A stretch of 64,000 nucleotides of DNA, taken from the NCBI RefSeq assembly GCF_035083965.1, contig NC_089730.1, positions 21,096,027 to 21,160,026 of the forward strand, written 5' to 3'. Below, piece by piece: positions 1-11,335 of this stretch (position 1 is the first letter of the stretch; every line of letters begins with the position of its first letter). Position numbers and translations under genes: made by a program. The notes under the pieces are model-generated. The model worked only from the letters and a program-made list of their open reading frames with translations, was not told the DNA's origin and made no database searches. Source of the stretch: Branchiostoma lanceolatum (lineage: Eukaryota; Chordata; Leptocardii; Amphioxiformes; Branchiostomatidae).

Positions 1-234
1 AAAATGCAACCTGTCAAGTTCGATCAACAGAATGCTCGCCTCGGAATCACATGAGGCCTCGAGGTCGAAGTTTGCACATCCAATTGCATGATTTGATCTC
101 AATCGACATGCTCAAATACTCAATAATAGCTGTCATTATTGAAGCTGTTAATCTACAGCAATGGACAAGAATTTTCATGACTTTGTGCTGTAATCATTAT
201 GACTGTAAAGCAAAATATTTTAATGCCTCCCCAC

Positions 235-1317
235 CTTGATATGTCTGGATAAGGAAGATGATCATCAAAGAAGACAGAAATCATGAGTTCCTCCATTGGG
301 TTAAACACCTCCATGTTTGGTCTTCTTCCTCTTGGTCCAGATCCATACCTATTTGATGATGGTTTCTGCTGCAAGAAATGATCCACATTTTGGTGACATT
401 GCTTTAAATGTCATGCTTCAGAATTTGCTTTTGCGATGGTATAATTGCCTTGGAAGTTTGCGCAACACAACTTAGAAGCCTGGGCAATATGGTAAAATGT
501 AGCTGGTCCAGAACACCCACATCAAAAATTAACCCTGCCTAAGTATAAACAATATAAAGTTGTAATATCAATAGTATCACATAACATTTGTGAATAGTCA
601 ATAAAGACTTACTTTTCTCCCTGCTTCCCTGATCTTCTCCATGTACTTGGTACGGTGTTCCAGTGTTAGTTTTGTTCCCTGATCCTCACATCTTGTCAGG
701 GCCTTGTTGTACATGGCAGCTGCCTTGGAGAACTGGGACACATCAGAGGCTTTCTTGCCTTTCTCAAGGTAGAAATCTCCAAGAGATTTTAGGACTTCAA
801 CCTCTAAGAATGCATCGCCATTTGCAATTGCTGAAACTAATTGTTTCGTGTAAGTCTCCACAACAAAGTGCCAAGATGTACCAACATTTTTTCTGTCCAA
901 TTTGTCACAAATTTCTGCCACCCTTAAGACATTGCTGTCAGCAGCACCCCAGTAGTCCGATGACAACCACCGGAAGTGTGGAGTGTACCCCTGCAGCAGT
1001 TGTCTGGAGAGTTTCTCCATGTAGTCGATGCGATGTTCCAGTGTTTGTCCCATGTCTGGATCTGTGCAGTGCAGCAGGGCAGCAGCATACAGGGCAGCAG
1101 CCTTGTCAAACTCTGCTGAATCTTTACTGAGCTTCGCATTCTTAAGACGCAAGTCTCCAAGACTTTTCAGGACTTCTACTTCCATAAAGTTATCGCTGCA
1201 GAGAATGGCCTCTCTCAGTGCCTCTCCATAACCAGCTTGTTTGCTTTGCTGCCTTTTGAGGCCCGACTCCAAGTCCTGTAGCCTGTCTGCCAGGCTAGTC
1301 GTGTTGATGTCAGACAT
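235..1317 (-). CDS. TPR-like repeat protein, N-terminal two coding exons (gene continues off left edge)
   Basis: The first coding exon is 1317-613 (235 codons) and starts at the ATG of MSDINTTSLADRL. It follows an acceptor (tgcttcag at about 1346) and a short leader with a stop. It ends at a canonical donor (AAA|GTAAGT). The second exon, 368-235, joins in phase 0 and ends at CAAG|GTGGGG, so more exons lie left of the window. The protein holds two homologous blocks of about 75 residues. Each runs from EVEVLKSLGD through a KAAA(L/M)Y helix to TLEHR..YMEK, the helix-turn-helix pattern of tetratricopeptide-like repeats. From memory, similar blocks occur in a large amphioxus family of TPR proteins, often fused to NTPase or other signalling domains. 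The domain that would follow here is outside the window. No catalytic motif is visible, so the role is unknown; TPR repeats normally bind proteins. The gene structure is well supported and the function is not. Confidence 0.72.
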
Positions 1318-2424
1318 CTTCAGTATCTATCCTGGTGATCAGTCTGAAGCAAAAACAGAAAACAAAATGTTACAGTTACGGTATTTGTATTTGTATTTGT
1401 ATTTGTATTTTGTGAAAATGTCATCATGATTGTTACTTTGGGTCAAATTATGTTTCATAGACTGCACCATTCGTATACATTTATTTTTTTTACGGTAAAT
1501 CTCACCTGGATGTCTGAAACTCCATAATTGTAAACAATCATGTCTATAGGTGCAGATTTGACTCATTTTCCCCCTGTACAAGTGAGAGTTTCAAGGCAGG
1601 AATTTTCTGATGGAGTCTACATTGACTTAATAATATCTAGTATTAAGTCAGGAATTGGTCTAATAAGTCGGTTGTATCAGTGTGGAAAGGAGTGGAAAGC
1701 CAGCTATACCTGATCACGATACATGTATGTCTATACTAAATTTGTTTGTTTGCTTTGTTAACCCAGGAATACATATCGCCTGCAGTGGGCGTTTTTCAAA
1801 GATTCCTGGGGGGTTCAACCCCATACATAGTAATACATAGTAACAATAAAACTGTCAAATTAAACTAAAGGTTTAAACTGGGCTCATTATGATCATGCAT
1901 AGAGCATGCATGCATGCACACAGTGTTTCAAGTCACAGCAATGACCCCAGTAGTCCCTGCAACCTCCTACAGTATCTGGAATAGACTCAATCTCCCTGCC
2001 TGGATGTCTCCCTGAGACCCCAAAGCTATGAAGCTGCTTCTAGAAATATGCCTGCTTCTTGAAGGACCAGCAAAACTTCAGTATATCTTCCTTCTAGATC
2101 TGACTCAGGCAAAACTTGCCCTGTTCAACTGCCGGGGCTAATACCAGTGAGCCATGTCTATGTCAATACTGTCTTTGTATGGCTAGCTAGTTACGTACAT
2201 ATTTGTACACTATGCCTCAGACCACTGCAGTACAAGGCCACTCCTACCAATGTATGTGTAACTGATTATATATGTTCATGCCATGACGTTAACTCAGTGG
2301 ACTCTGTGAGGATAGCTCACAGTAGCTCATGCAAAAAACAGTCACAAAGAAATGTTCACAGTGTGTCTGGTCTCAGTAAGCCCCAGTGTAATATAACGAT
2401 TATTATTGAGGATTAACAGATTTG
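1318..2424. other. Upstream/5'UTR region of the TPR gene with candidate noncoding exons
   Basis: No coding exon is visible. On the minus strand a candidate noncoding exon ends near 1508 at GACATCCAG|GTGAGATTT. Its sequence (about 1508-1600) has diverged relatives at about 1990-2130 and 3287-3440, which share the words gactcaggc(a/g)aaac and ccctgtac. These look like duplicated untranslated first exons of the TPR gene. A short TTTGTA microsatellite lies at about 1379-1411. The acceptor just upstream of the ATG exon shows that a 5' exon must exist; which copy is used cannot be told from sequence. Confidence 0.35.
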
Positions 2425-3300
2425 TCAAGTACATTGTATGTATGAGATGTGTATAAATTTCACCTGAATATCTGAGACAATACATTTCACCGGAATGTTT
2501 GAGACTTGTCTTAATCTCACCTGGATGTCTGAAACATGTCTTAATCTCACCTGGATGTCTGAAACATGTCTTAATCTCACCTGGATGTCTGAAACATGTC
2601 TAAATCTCACCTGGATGTCTGAAACATGTCTAAATCTCACCTGGATGTCTGAAACATGTCTAAATCTCACCTAGATGTCTGAGACATGTCTAACTCTCAC
2701 CTAGATGTATCAGATAGTTAAAATCTCACCTGGATGTCTGAGACTTGTCTAAATCTCACCTGAATGTCTGAGACTTGTCTAAATCTCACCTGAATGTCAT
2801 ATGACTTGTCTAAATTAACCTGGATGCCCGAGACTTGTCTAAATCTCACCTAGATGTCTGAAACATGTCTAAATCTCACCTGCATGTCTGAGACATGTCT
2901 AAATCTCACCTGGATGTGTAAGACTTATTATAACTAAATCTCACTTGGATGTGTAAGACTTAACTAAATCTCACCAGAATGTCTGAGACTTGTCTAAATC
3001 TCACCTGGATGTCTGAGACATGTCTAAATCTCACCTGGATGTCTGAGACATGTCTAAATCTCACCTATAGATGTCTGAAACATGTCTAAATCTCACCTGA
3101 ATGTCAAGACTTGTCTAAATCTCACCTAGATGTATAAGATAGTTTAATTCCCACCTTGATGTCTGAGACATGTCTAAATCTGACCTAGATGCATAAGATT
3201 ATAAAGTCTAAATCTCACCTGGATGTCTGAGACATGTCTAAATCTCACCTACTAGATGTATAAGAATAATTAGTTTAAATCTCACCTGGATGTCAGGGAC
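2425..3300 (-). repeat. 30-bp minisatellite carrying a 5' splice site in every unit
   Basis: About 25-28 units of roughly 30 bp, with indels toward the right side. On the minus strand each unit reads GACATCCAG then GTGAGATTTAG then ACATGTCT, so it contains an exon end followed by a consensus donor. The same junction occurs at about 1508 and 3290, where longer exon-like sequence is attached. The array therefore looks like amplification of one exon-intron boundary of the neighbouring TPR gene. Confidence 0.8.
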
Positions 3301-4415
3301 TCCACAGTTGTGAACCTGCCTGGGTAGAGACTTGCCTGTTTCTCCCTGTACGGAGAGTTCTGGGTTTTCCCCACTGACTCAGGCGAAACCTTTCCTGTTT
3401 CACATCCGGGACTTTCCACTGAGTCATGCCTAACTTGCATGACTGAACATGCCAAGCCTTAGGGCATGTGTCACCTGATATGTTTACACCTAATGGTTGA
3501 CTGGGTTCTGTCAATTCTGTGAAGGTCATACACACAGGAGAGAACAATTGCTGCATTGAATTTTATTCCTTTGCTTGCATGCCATCATAGCTAGAGATGA
3601 ACGACAAGCTATGATGATGATAGCTAAGTAATACCCTAACAACCCTATGCAACATTTATTTTATTGATTTATTCCTGTCCTGTTTAACCAGGGTAGCCCA
3701 GCTTGGAGGTGTGATCACTGTTTTATAGTGGGGCCATGGGTCACAAATACATACATAAAGTTAAACACAATTAGTAGCATACTATACGTGTAGTATACAA
3801 ACAAACTTAACATATGATAAGAATGATATTTAAGTATAAGATTAATAGTCCATATATCATTTGTAGTTCTTGGGAAAATGACAGCGAAGAGACTGGTATT
3901 CAACCGGTTTTTACTTTATTGTCTTTTTCAAGAATAACAGAGATCGGACGGAGATTAATAGTCCATATAGTTTTGTTTTATTTCACTTTTTTTAAATGTT
4001 AGAATGTAGCATTCTCTAGACCATCTGTGCATTTAGCCCATGTGGGCAGGAATATTCAATAAAGACTAAATATAATTTAAATATCATTAAAAATTGATTA
4101 ATGATATTTAGGACCTTTGAGTGTATATCACATACCTGTATTATGTTGGTTTGTCCAGTGGTATTTTTTAAATTAGCTTGTTAAGGATAACCCAAAGTTT
4201 CACTGACATATTAATTGATTTTTTTTAAATAGGCCTAGATGTTTTACCTTAAATAAAAGAGGAATGGATCCTTACATTTTGGGACAGATATTCACCCTGG
4301 AATCTTTTGAATTAACAGTAATGTTATTGTAACTGTTACTGTGTAACAGAACAGTACTTTAAGTTGTTGCTTAAGAGTTTAAATAAAATTTTTGTATGCC
4401 CTTTTCCCATTCCAG
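3301..4415. other. Intergenic or intronic sequence between TPR gene leader exons and the plus-strand gene
   Basis: The left part (to about 3540) continues the exon-like sequence attached to the minisatellite donor. From about 3640 to 3760 there is a dispersed repeat (ttattgatttattcctg...gggtagcccagcttgg) with relatives near 24.95, 26.85, 35.45, 43.77 and 54.45 kb. The rest is AT-rich with no supported coding exon. The upstream exon feeding the acceptor at 4415 was not found, so the plus-strand gene may begin here or left of the window. Confidence 0.4.
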
Positions 4416-7400
4416 GTTAGCTTGTCACCTCTGCAGCCAGACAGCAGACCCAGTCAGCTGCTAGTGTGTACTGGGTACAGGGGCTGTGAACCCAGGTTAC
4501 TGGAGGTAAGGCTGGGTTATTACAAACTCTAACCCCTAATCCCACCCTCCCAGCTGCTAGTGTGTACAGGGTACAGGGGCTGTGAACCCAGGCTACTGGA
4601 GGTAAGGCTGGGTTATTACAAACTCTAACCCCTAATCCCACCCTCCCAGCTGCTAGTGTGTACTGGGTACAGGGGCTGTGAACCCAGGCTACTGGAGGTA
4701 AGACTGGGTTATTACAAACTCTGACCCCTAAACCCACCCTCCCAGCTGCTAGTGTGTACTGGATACAGGGGCTGTGAACCCAGGCTACTGGAGGTAAGGC
4801 TGGGTTATTACAAACTCTGACCCCTAAACCCACCCTCCCAGCTGCTAGTGTGTGCAGGGTACAGGGGCTGTGAACCCAGGCTACTGGAGGTAAGGCTGGG
4901 TTATTACAAACTCTATCCCCTAAACCCACCCACCCAGCTGCTAGTGTGTACTGGGTACAGGGGCTGTGAACCCAGGCTACTGGAGGTAAGGCTGGGTCAT
5001 TACAAACTCTATCCCCTAAACCCACCCTCCCAGCTGCTAGTGTGTACTGGGTACAGGGGCTGTGAACCCAGGCTACTGGAGGTAAGGCTGGGTTATTACA
5101 AACTCTGACCCCTAAACCCACCCAGTCAGCTGCTAGTGTGTACTGGGTACAGGGGCTGTGAACCCAGGCTACTGGAGGTAAGGCTGGGTTATTACAAACT
5201 CTATCCCCTAAACCCACCCACCCAGCTGCTAGTGTGTACTGGGTACAGGGGCTGTGAACCCAGGCTACTGGAGGTAAGGCTGGGTTATTACAAACTCTAA
5301 CCCCTAAACCCACCCAGTCAGCTGCTAGTGTGTACTGGGTACAGGGGCTGTGAACCCAGGCTACTGGAGGTAAGGCTGGGTTATTACAAACTCTATCCCC
5401 TAAACCCACCCACCCAGCTGCTAGTGTGTACTGGGTACAGGGGCTGTGAACCCAGGCTACTGGAGGTAAGGCTGGGTCATTACAAACTCTGACCCCTAAA
5501 CCCACCCTCCCAGCTGCTAGTGTGTACTGGGTACAGGGGCTGTGAACCCAGGCTACTGGAGGTAAGGCTGGGTTATTACAAACTCTAACCCCTAAACCCA
5601 CCCAGTCAGCTGCTAGTGTGTACTGGGTACAGGGGCTGTGAACCCAGGCTACTGGAGGTAAGGCTGCCTGCCCCGGTCAACTCTAACCCCTAAACCCAGC
5701 CAGCTGATTGGGTACAGGGGCTGTGAACCCAGGCTACTGGAGGTAAGACTGGGTTATTACAAACTCTGACCCCTAAACCCACCCAGTCAGCTGCTAGTGT
5801 GTACTGGGTACAGGGGCTGTGAACCCAGGCTACTGGAGGTAAGGCTGGGTTATTACAAACTCTAACCCCTAAACCCACCCAGTCAGCTGCTAGTGTGTAC
5901 TGGGTACAGGGGCTGTGAACCCAGGCTACTGGAGGTAAGACTGCCTGCCCCGGTCAACTCTAACCCCTAAACCCAGCCAGCTGATTGGGTACAGGGGCTG
6001 TGAACCCAGGCTACTGGAGGTAAGACTGGGTTATTACAAACTCTGACCCCTAAACCCACCCACCCAGTCAGCTGCTAGTGTGTACTGGATACAGGGGCTG
6101 TGAACCCAGGCTACTGGAGGTAAGGCTGGGTTATTACAAACTCTAATCCCTAAACCCACCCAGTCAGCTGCTAGTGTGTACTGGGTACAGGGGCTGTGAA
6201 CCCAGGCTACTGGAGGTAAGACTGGGTTATTACAAACTCTAAACCCTAAACCAACCCACCCAGCTGTTTATGTGTACTGATCATGAGTATAGGGACTGTG
6301 AACCCAGGTTACTGGAGATAAGGCTGGGTTATTACACCCAGCTGCTATAGTGTGTATACCTGGTTCAGGGGCTGTGAACCCACGCACGCTACTGAATGTA
6401 ATGTTGATAAACTCTTTTATGAGTATTAAGTCTAAAAAACTTTTCTATCCCAAACCTTCTATCCAGAGTGGCAAAATACAGCTTCCTTTGAACAAGAATA
6501 CTTCATTGACATTCGCATGATTTTGACACTCAGGTTCTTCCTGACTACAACACTCTTCCAGTATCTTACCCTATGTGCCCATTGTTTTCTTCCTTTGATA
6601 GTTTGACACAAAGGTCTTCTGCTACTCCTATACCAACACTTGTTTCAAAAGTAGGGAATAGGTCAAAAGCCAATTTGACGACATTCAAAAAAATTGTTAT
6701 CAAAACAACACTTCAACAAACATTATGATAATCATATTTTTGTTGCGTCTAGATAACCCTTGTATAGGAAACATGATCTGTTCATACATCTACACATGTA
6801 CAAAGAAGCGAGAAGAAGTTGACTTTACTAGATTAGCTTAGCTTATCCTTTTCTTCTACCATGTATGTTTACACAATGTACTGTACATATTTCACTGTAT
6901 AAGATTACTATATGTCACTTAGATGTTAGTTAGGTTTGTGTTAAACGACCTGCATCTAGCCCCTCGGGGCACGAACATACAATAAAGGTCTTCAATCATC
7001 ATCATCATCATTATCAATAGACTAGTACTGTGTGAAAAAAACTGCATGTGTACTGTATGCAATGCCCCTGTCTGCAGGTGCTACAGGAGCTGAGACAGAC
7101 CATGTGTGGCCTGCAGGGGGGCAGGGATGTGTTGGAGGTGGTGCCCATGCAGCAGCTACTCGGTAAGGGGCAGTTTTACACCACAGTTCCTTCAGACAGT
7201 GCATAGTAGGTAAAACTGCCCTTTTGTATAACAAAGCAGCTACTGGGTAAGGTCTGATTCTACACTGCAGAATTCATTTACTAGGTACTGCAGGTTTTAT
7301 TTAGTTTAGATGGTATGCAGCAGCACTATATCTCCTTCATAATTGATAGGATGGTTTCCTAGTACTGTAGAGCAGAGTTGTAAGATATTCATGTTCAACA

Positions 7401-8018
7401 AGGCTGCAATCAGATAGCCTTGCATGTAGGTAATGTTAGTCTCAAAGCCTTTTTGAGGCCGTAGCTGCAGTGGGTTATTGTCCACTGTGTCTAGGGCACG
7501 GCATCCCTCTCCTTTCACTGTCTTTCACCTCAGTCCCCACTCCCCAACCTATGTCAGGTACCCATTTTTACACCCGCAGGTGCACTACAGTTTTTGTTGT
7601 AATTGCCAAGACCCCGGTCTTTGGCCGTTGATGTCTCTGTTCAACCGATAAGCCTCTACCACAGAGCAGATTCACAGATTAAAGACATCACTTGGCCCAA
7701 ACCGCATAGCTCTCTACTTGTATCGTATTTGTGTACGTAAGAGGAATGTTTTAAGCGCACTTAAGTAGACTTTTGGCACCCAATTCCCTATTGGTTACAG
7801 AGTTAGGCAGCAGGGAGAAGGTTAAAGATATCACACACTAGATCTAGTCAGATTGTACATTTGAGTTTTACTAAAGTTAGTGTTCTGCTTGTCCAGGTGA
7901 CGGGAGGTTCCAGCACTTCCTGAAGGCTGCTAACGAGGCAGTTCTACACCGCAGCCTGGCAACGGTCGTCAGGTGGGAGAAACAACTTCTACAGACCTGC
8001 AACATGCAGGGGGACTGA
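4416..8018 (+). CDS. Unrecognised gene, C-terminal exons
   Basis: Three exons join in consistent phase. The first is 4416-4505, 30 codons, with acceptor cccattccag and donor GAG|GTAAGG. The second is 7078-7162 (28 codons plus 1 nt, donor CTCG|GTAAGG). The last is 7897-8018, ending in TGA after CNMQGD. Together they encode 98 residues in phase with each other. The last two look helical: VLQELRQTM, then FQHFLKAANEAVLHRSLA, then WEKQLLQTC. I do not recognise the family. The N-terminus lies upstream. Between the first and second exons lies a tandem array of exon copies (separate entry) that could insert multiples of 16 residues in frame. AATAAA at about 9030 and another in the MITE at about 8195 are possible polyadenylation signals. 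Splice-phase agreement is the main evidence. Confidence 0.6.
4506..6400 (+). repeat. 96-bp tandem array of exon copies with splice sites
   Basis: About 20 further copies of the 3' part of the 4416-4505 exon plus 48 bp of intron. The last two (about 6290 and 6367) are decayed. A standard unit has an acceptor ending cccag or gtcag, then 16 codons from CTG CTA GTG TGT to CTA CTG GAG, then GTAAGG. A CTAAC/CTGAC branch-point-like word lies about 22 nt before the AG. Exon part and intron part are each 48 nt. Two copies (about 5700 and 5980) carry a 9-nt deletion that keeps the frame. The unit length is a multiple of three, which explains the long but meaningless antisense open frame here. Confidence 0.85.
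6420..7077 (+). other. Intron sequence of the plus-strand gene
   Basis: AT-rich sequence with no coding potential. Near 6955-7015 a dispersed-repeat tail (gcacgaacatacaataaagg and an ATC microsatellite) resembles the 3' end of a retroposon. A similar phrase, caggaatattcaataaagac, is at about 4047. Confidence 0.4.
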
Positions 8019-8031
8019 GGGCTAAGAATGG

Positions 8032-8230
8032 TACTGTAAATATGAAAACTTTTGTGATGGTTTTATTTTTGTAGTGACTCCACCTCAAATTCATCACAAG
8101 AGAAATAGTATTACATTTCCAACGTATAACAGCTGTTACTGCTAAGATGCATCAACCGTAATCTTAAAAATTTGTAAAAACCTCCTGTCACAAAATAAAA
8201 CCACCGCGAAAGTAAATAGATTTACAGTAT
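8032..8230. repeat. Palindromic MITE with TACTGTAAAT ends
   Basis: Starts tactgtaaatatg and ends with the approximate reverse complement (aatagatttacagta). The inner arms carry the motif ccaccgcgaa. The same family recurs at about 18969-19164, 44926-45138, 49540-49670 and 53448-53648. It overlaps the 3'UTR of the plus-strand gene and supplies an AATAAA. Confidence 0.6.
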
Positions 8231-10340
8231 CTTATCACCAGAAAAGGCTTGTATACATGAGAAACTAGAAGTAAAACAATGGTGCCAGGTTGTTACCCCA
8301 CCTAAAAGGTGCCGAAAAAGGGAAGGGTGAAGAATTTTGACAAAAGCTTTGACCAGCAAAAATGTGTATATTTGTTTACCACGTAACAGTGCTGTTTAAG
8401 ATGTAAACTGAGAGAAAGTAGTATTTTCATATGTTTAACAACTTTTTAGAAACTGTTCCCTTGATTTTCCTGTGGTAGGATTCAATTTTTAGGAGTTGTT
8501 CAGTGTGTTCAACTTTGAGTTTTTATGTGCTGTTTTTATAATAGGATCATCGTGCTAACTTTGTACCTGATGTAAATGTGTACTTAGCAAACATATACTT
8601 TTAAGATGGATTTATGTCCTGAGCCAGTCTCAAATTGTATGTGATCCTAATGATGAAGTTTTATAAACTTGGTATTCACTGGCTTAAGTTTTTTCTATCC
8701 CCCCTGTTCTTGTTAATCCAGATTATTTTTGGGCATTTTCCATTTACTTTTTAAACAAAGTATTTCTCACATTATTGGTATAGAGATCTTTGACATGTCA
8801 CTTGCAACCAAGTGATTTCTAAAATCCAATTCATTTTGTACTATTTTGGTCTAACCCATATACACATGTATAAGTTTCAGACCTGGAAGCGTACATGTAC
8901 CTATATGTAGGGCTATTATACCGCGGTACCAAACAAAATGTTACTAGGCTATTTTAGATCTCAAAGTCTAACATATCACAAAGTGTGATAATCGTCCGAC
9001 TCATAGCAACTTTCTGATGATTTTATTGAGAATAAACTCTTAAAAAACACTTGGAATTGTTGTTACAGTATTTATCATGATGACTCACAGACATATCACA
9101 TTTCAACTGTGCAATGCTCAGAACTCATCCTAAGGTCTACTACATCAGCATAAAATATGGGACCTTATGTTAGATGTATGAATTTAATGCATAGGGGTAC
9201 TAATTATAATAGAAGTTATTCACAGTACTGTAATGTCTAACAAATCTGGGTTGAATTCATACATTTGCAAGGAAACTGTCACACAAAATGCAAGATTTTC
9301 AATCTTGGTCGTATGTAGTAAGAGACATGGATGACTCTGCTATTGAAAGTATCATTTTCATGCTTTAATTAAAAACTTTACAAACATTAAATTGTTGCAC
9401 GGGTAAATTGTAAGGTCTATCTACCATCAAGATCCAAGATTCTTAGTATTACTTTTGTTTGCAACAGTGTAGTGTACAATTTTAATCTCACAAAGCATAT
9501 ATTATCTATAGCATGGTATATACTTATCAAGTCACAATTCTCATCGGCAAGATTCTGCAACACAAGTTAGTTATAATCTGCGGCAACTGTTAGATCTAAG
9601 TACAAACCTTGTAAATATATATATATAATTCTTTTTGTTAATTCACATCAATCACAAATAGTGCACGATTATCACAGCAAAATCTTATAAATCACACGAT
9701 TGGAAAATATACTTTTCTAACAAGCAACGTCACAATCTACTGCATTATTGGAACAAACAGTTAAATTATACTGATTTCTTTGGACATTTGGTGAGACTAC
9801 GTAGGAATCATGCAGTTACGAGTTGCATAGCTTAAAGTTCTACTTGTCTTCCTCATTGATTGTCTTGTGCATCTGACATTACTTAAATGAAAGAAGAACT
9901 ACTAGTATCTATTTCTCAAACTTTTTGCATAGAATAAATACTGCTCGGTACAATTTTGGATCAGCAAGGGGAGCTTGATATGAAAATTGCCTCTCACAAA
10001 ATCTTTTTTTTCTTTTTCATGAAATACTCAGCTTTTGAAAAGTTGAGTAACATTTTACATTATTCAATAAGAATCAGCAGATGATCAACTTTTAAGTCAT
10101 ATATACAGCTGATATCAAGATGTTAGGGCCAGAAGTTCTGCAATGAAAGGCAGTCCTCAGTCTTTCCCTGACCACATCTGCATACTCTAGTAAGGACCAA
10201 CAGTTACATGATGTTTGCCCATTGACACATTCAAGCATTCTGTCTATTGCGACCACGTAGACCAGATTTTAGCGGTCCCTTGAGTGTTATTGTTGTGTAA
10301 TTTTGATTGTTATTTAAAAGTTTTTGGATTTTTAGGATCA
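8231..10340. other. Region between two convergent genes; 3'UTR and AT-rich sequence
   Basis: No exon is visible on either strand. The plus-strand gene ends at 8018 and the large minus-strand gene ends at 11186, so this stretch holds both 3' UTR ends. There is an (AT) run at about 9617-9630. No RNA gene was recognised. Confidence 0.5.
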
Positions 10341-10344
10341 CTAA

Positions 10345-11185
10345 TTCAGTCCTCTCATCGTACACCACGACGGCCCCATCATCCAGAATCTTGGCTTAAT
10401 TGACATTCATGAATTCAATGAGCTCGAGACCAAGATTTCAGACCATACTCAAGTAGTCGTAACATTTTTAAGATCACAAAGTCGTCCTCTCTCAGTACAA
10501 AGAATCCCTCCTAGTTACACAAAGACCACCTGGCCAGTTTAATCAATTTTGGGTGGTCCCTTAGATAATTTTTCCACTGATACAAGAATTCATCAACAAT
10601 CATAGACCAGATTTTATCGACCCCCTAATTAGTCTTACAGGTGATTTTGACTGAAATTCAGAAGTCTTATGTTTTTTTTTATTATATGACATATCACAAA
10701 GCTATCCTCTCCCTGACGACCTGGTCATCCAGGTTTCATTGCCTATCACATGAGGGGAGATGTCCTTGACTTTACGAGAAACAAGCCAAAAATGAATTCA
10801 ATGTGCTTGAAGTCAAGATTTCAAGCCCTTAAATAAGACTAGAAGTTGCAGGGTTTTGTGAAAAGACATAAGTCGTAACTGTTATACTTTGAAGGCTGTG
10901 ATATCACAAAGCCGTACACACATCCTACATCAGATTCCCTTAGCAGGAATGGCATGTTGAGGCAAAACGCGCAAAAGAATTTCATTCATAAGATCAAGAC
11001 TTCAGACCCTTAAACACTCTAGCAGGATGTTTAACATCACAAAGCGGTCCTCTCCCTGTAGACCACAATGGCCTGGTCGTCCAAAATCGAATGAAGTGAA
11101 ATTCAATAAGCTCGAGACCAAGATTTCGGACGGTCCTTACATTGTAACTGTATCTGTAACTCAAGAAGTCTAATGATATCTAGGA
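10345..11185 (-). repeat. Decayed tandem copies of the receptor gene's last-exon end in its 3'UTR region
   Basis: The 3' end of the terminal coding exon (tcacaaagcggtcctctc followed by a gtacac(t/c)acgac word on the plus strand) recurs at about 10350, 10475, 10695, 10910 and 11035. Each copy is followed by related sequence containing gagctcgagaccaagatttc. Similarity falls with distance, as expected of an old tandem duplication that starts at the stop codon region. None keeps a long open frame. Confidence 0.6.
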
Positions 11186-11335
11186 TCACAAAGCGGTCCT
11201 CTCTCTGTACACTACGACAGGCGTGTCGTCCAGAATCCCGCTGACGTCATTCTCCCCCTCCTGGCTCAGGGCACGCGCGATGGCCGCCGCGCTGTCCCGC
11301 TTCATTCTGTTCTTCCGCTTCTTCGACAGGTCAAC
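11186..11335 (-). CDS. Receptor last exon: C-terminus with PDZ ligand
   Basis: 49 codons and TGA. It begins VDLSKKRKNRMKRDSAAAIA and ends DDTPVVVYRERTAL. The final T-A-L fits a class I PDZ ligand (S/T-x-hydrophobic), which would anchor the tail to a scaffold. The sharp rise in conserved-looking, non-repetitive sequence after the low-complexity tail argues that this end is functional. Its 5' part is duplicated at 11452-11514 and its 3' part in the downstream region. Confidence 0.82.
   Translation of the reverse strand, partial: VDLSKKRKNRMKRDSAAAIARALSQEGENDVSGILDDTPVVVYRERTAL

Noticed and set aside
2425-2670. Open frame of repeated RHVSDIQVR
   Set aside because: Reads through a 30-bp minisatellite; no start context, splice continuity or codon bias.
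4417-5601. A 394-codon open frame on the minus strand
   Set aside because: It is a by-product of the 96-bp repeat unit (a multiple of three). The exon and splice signals are on the plus strand.
2425-6400. CRISPR-like regular repeats
   Set aside because: Eukaryotic minisatellites with no unique spacers between repeats; units are directly abutting.
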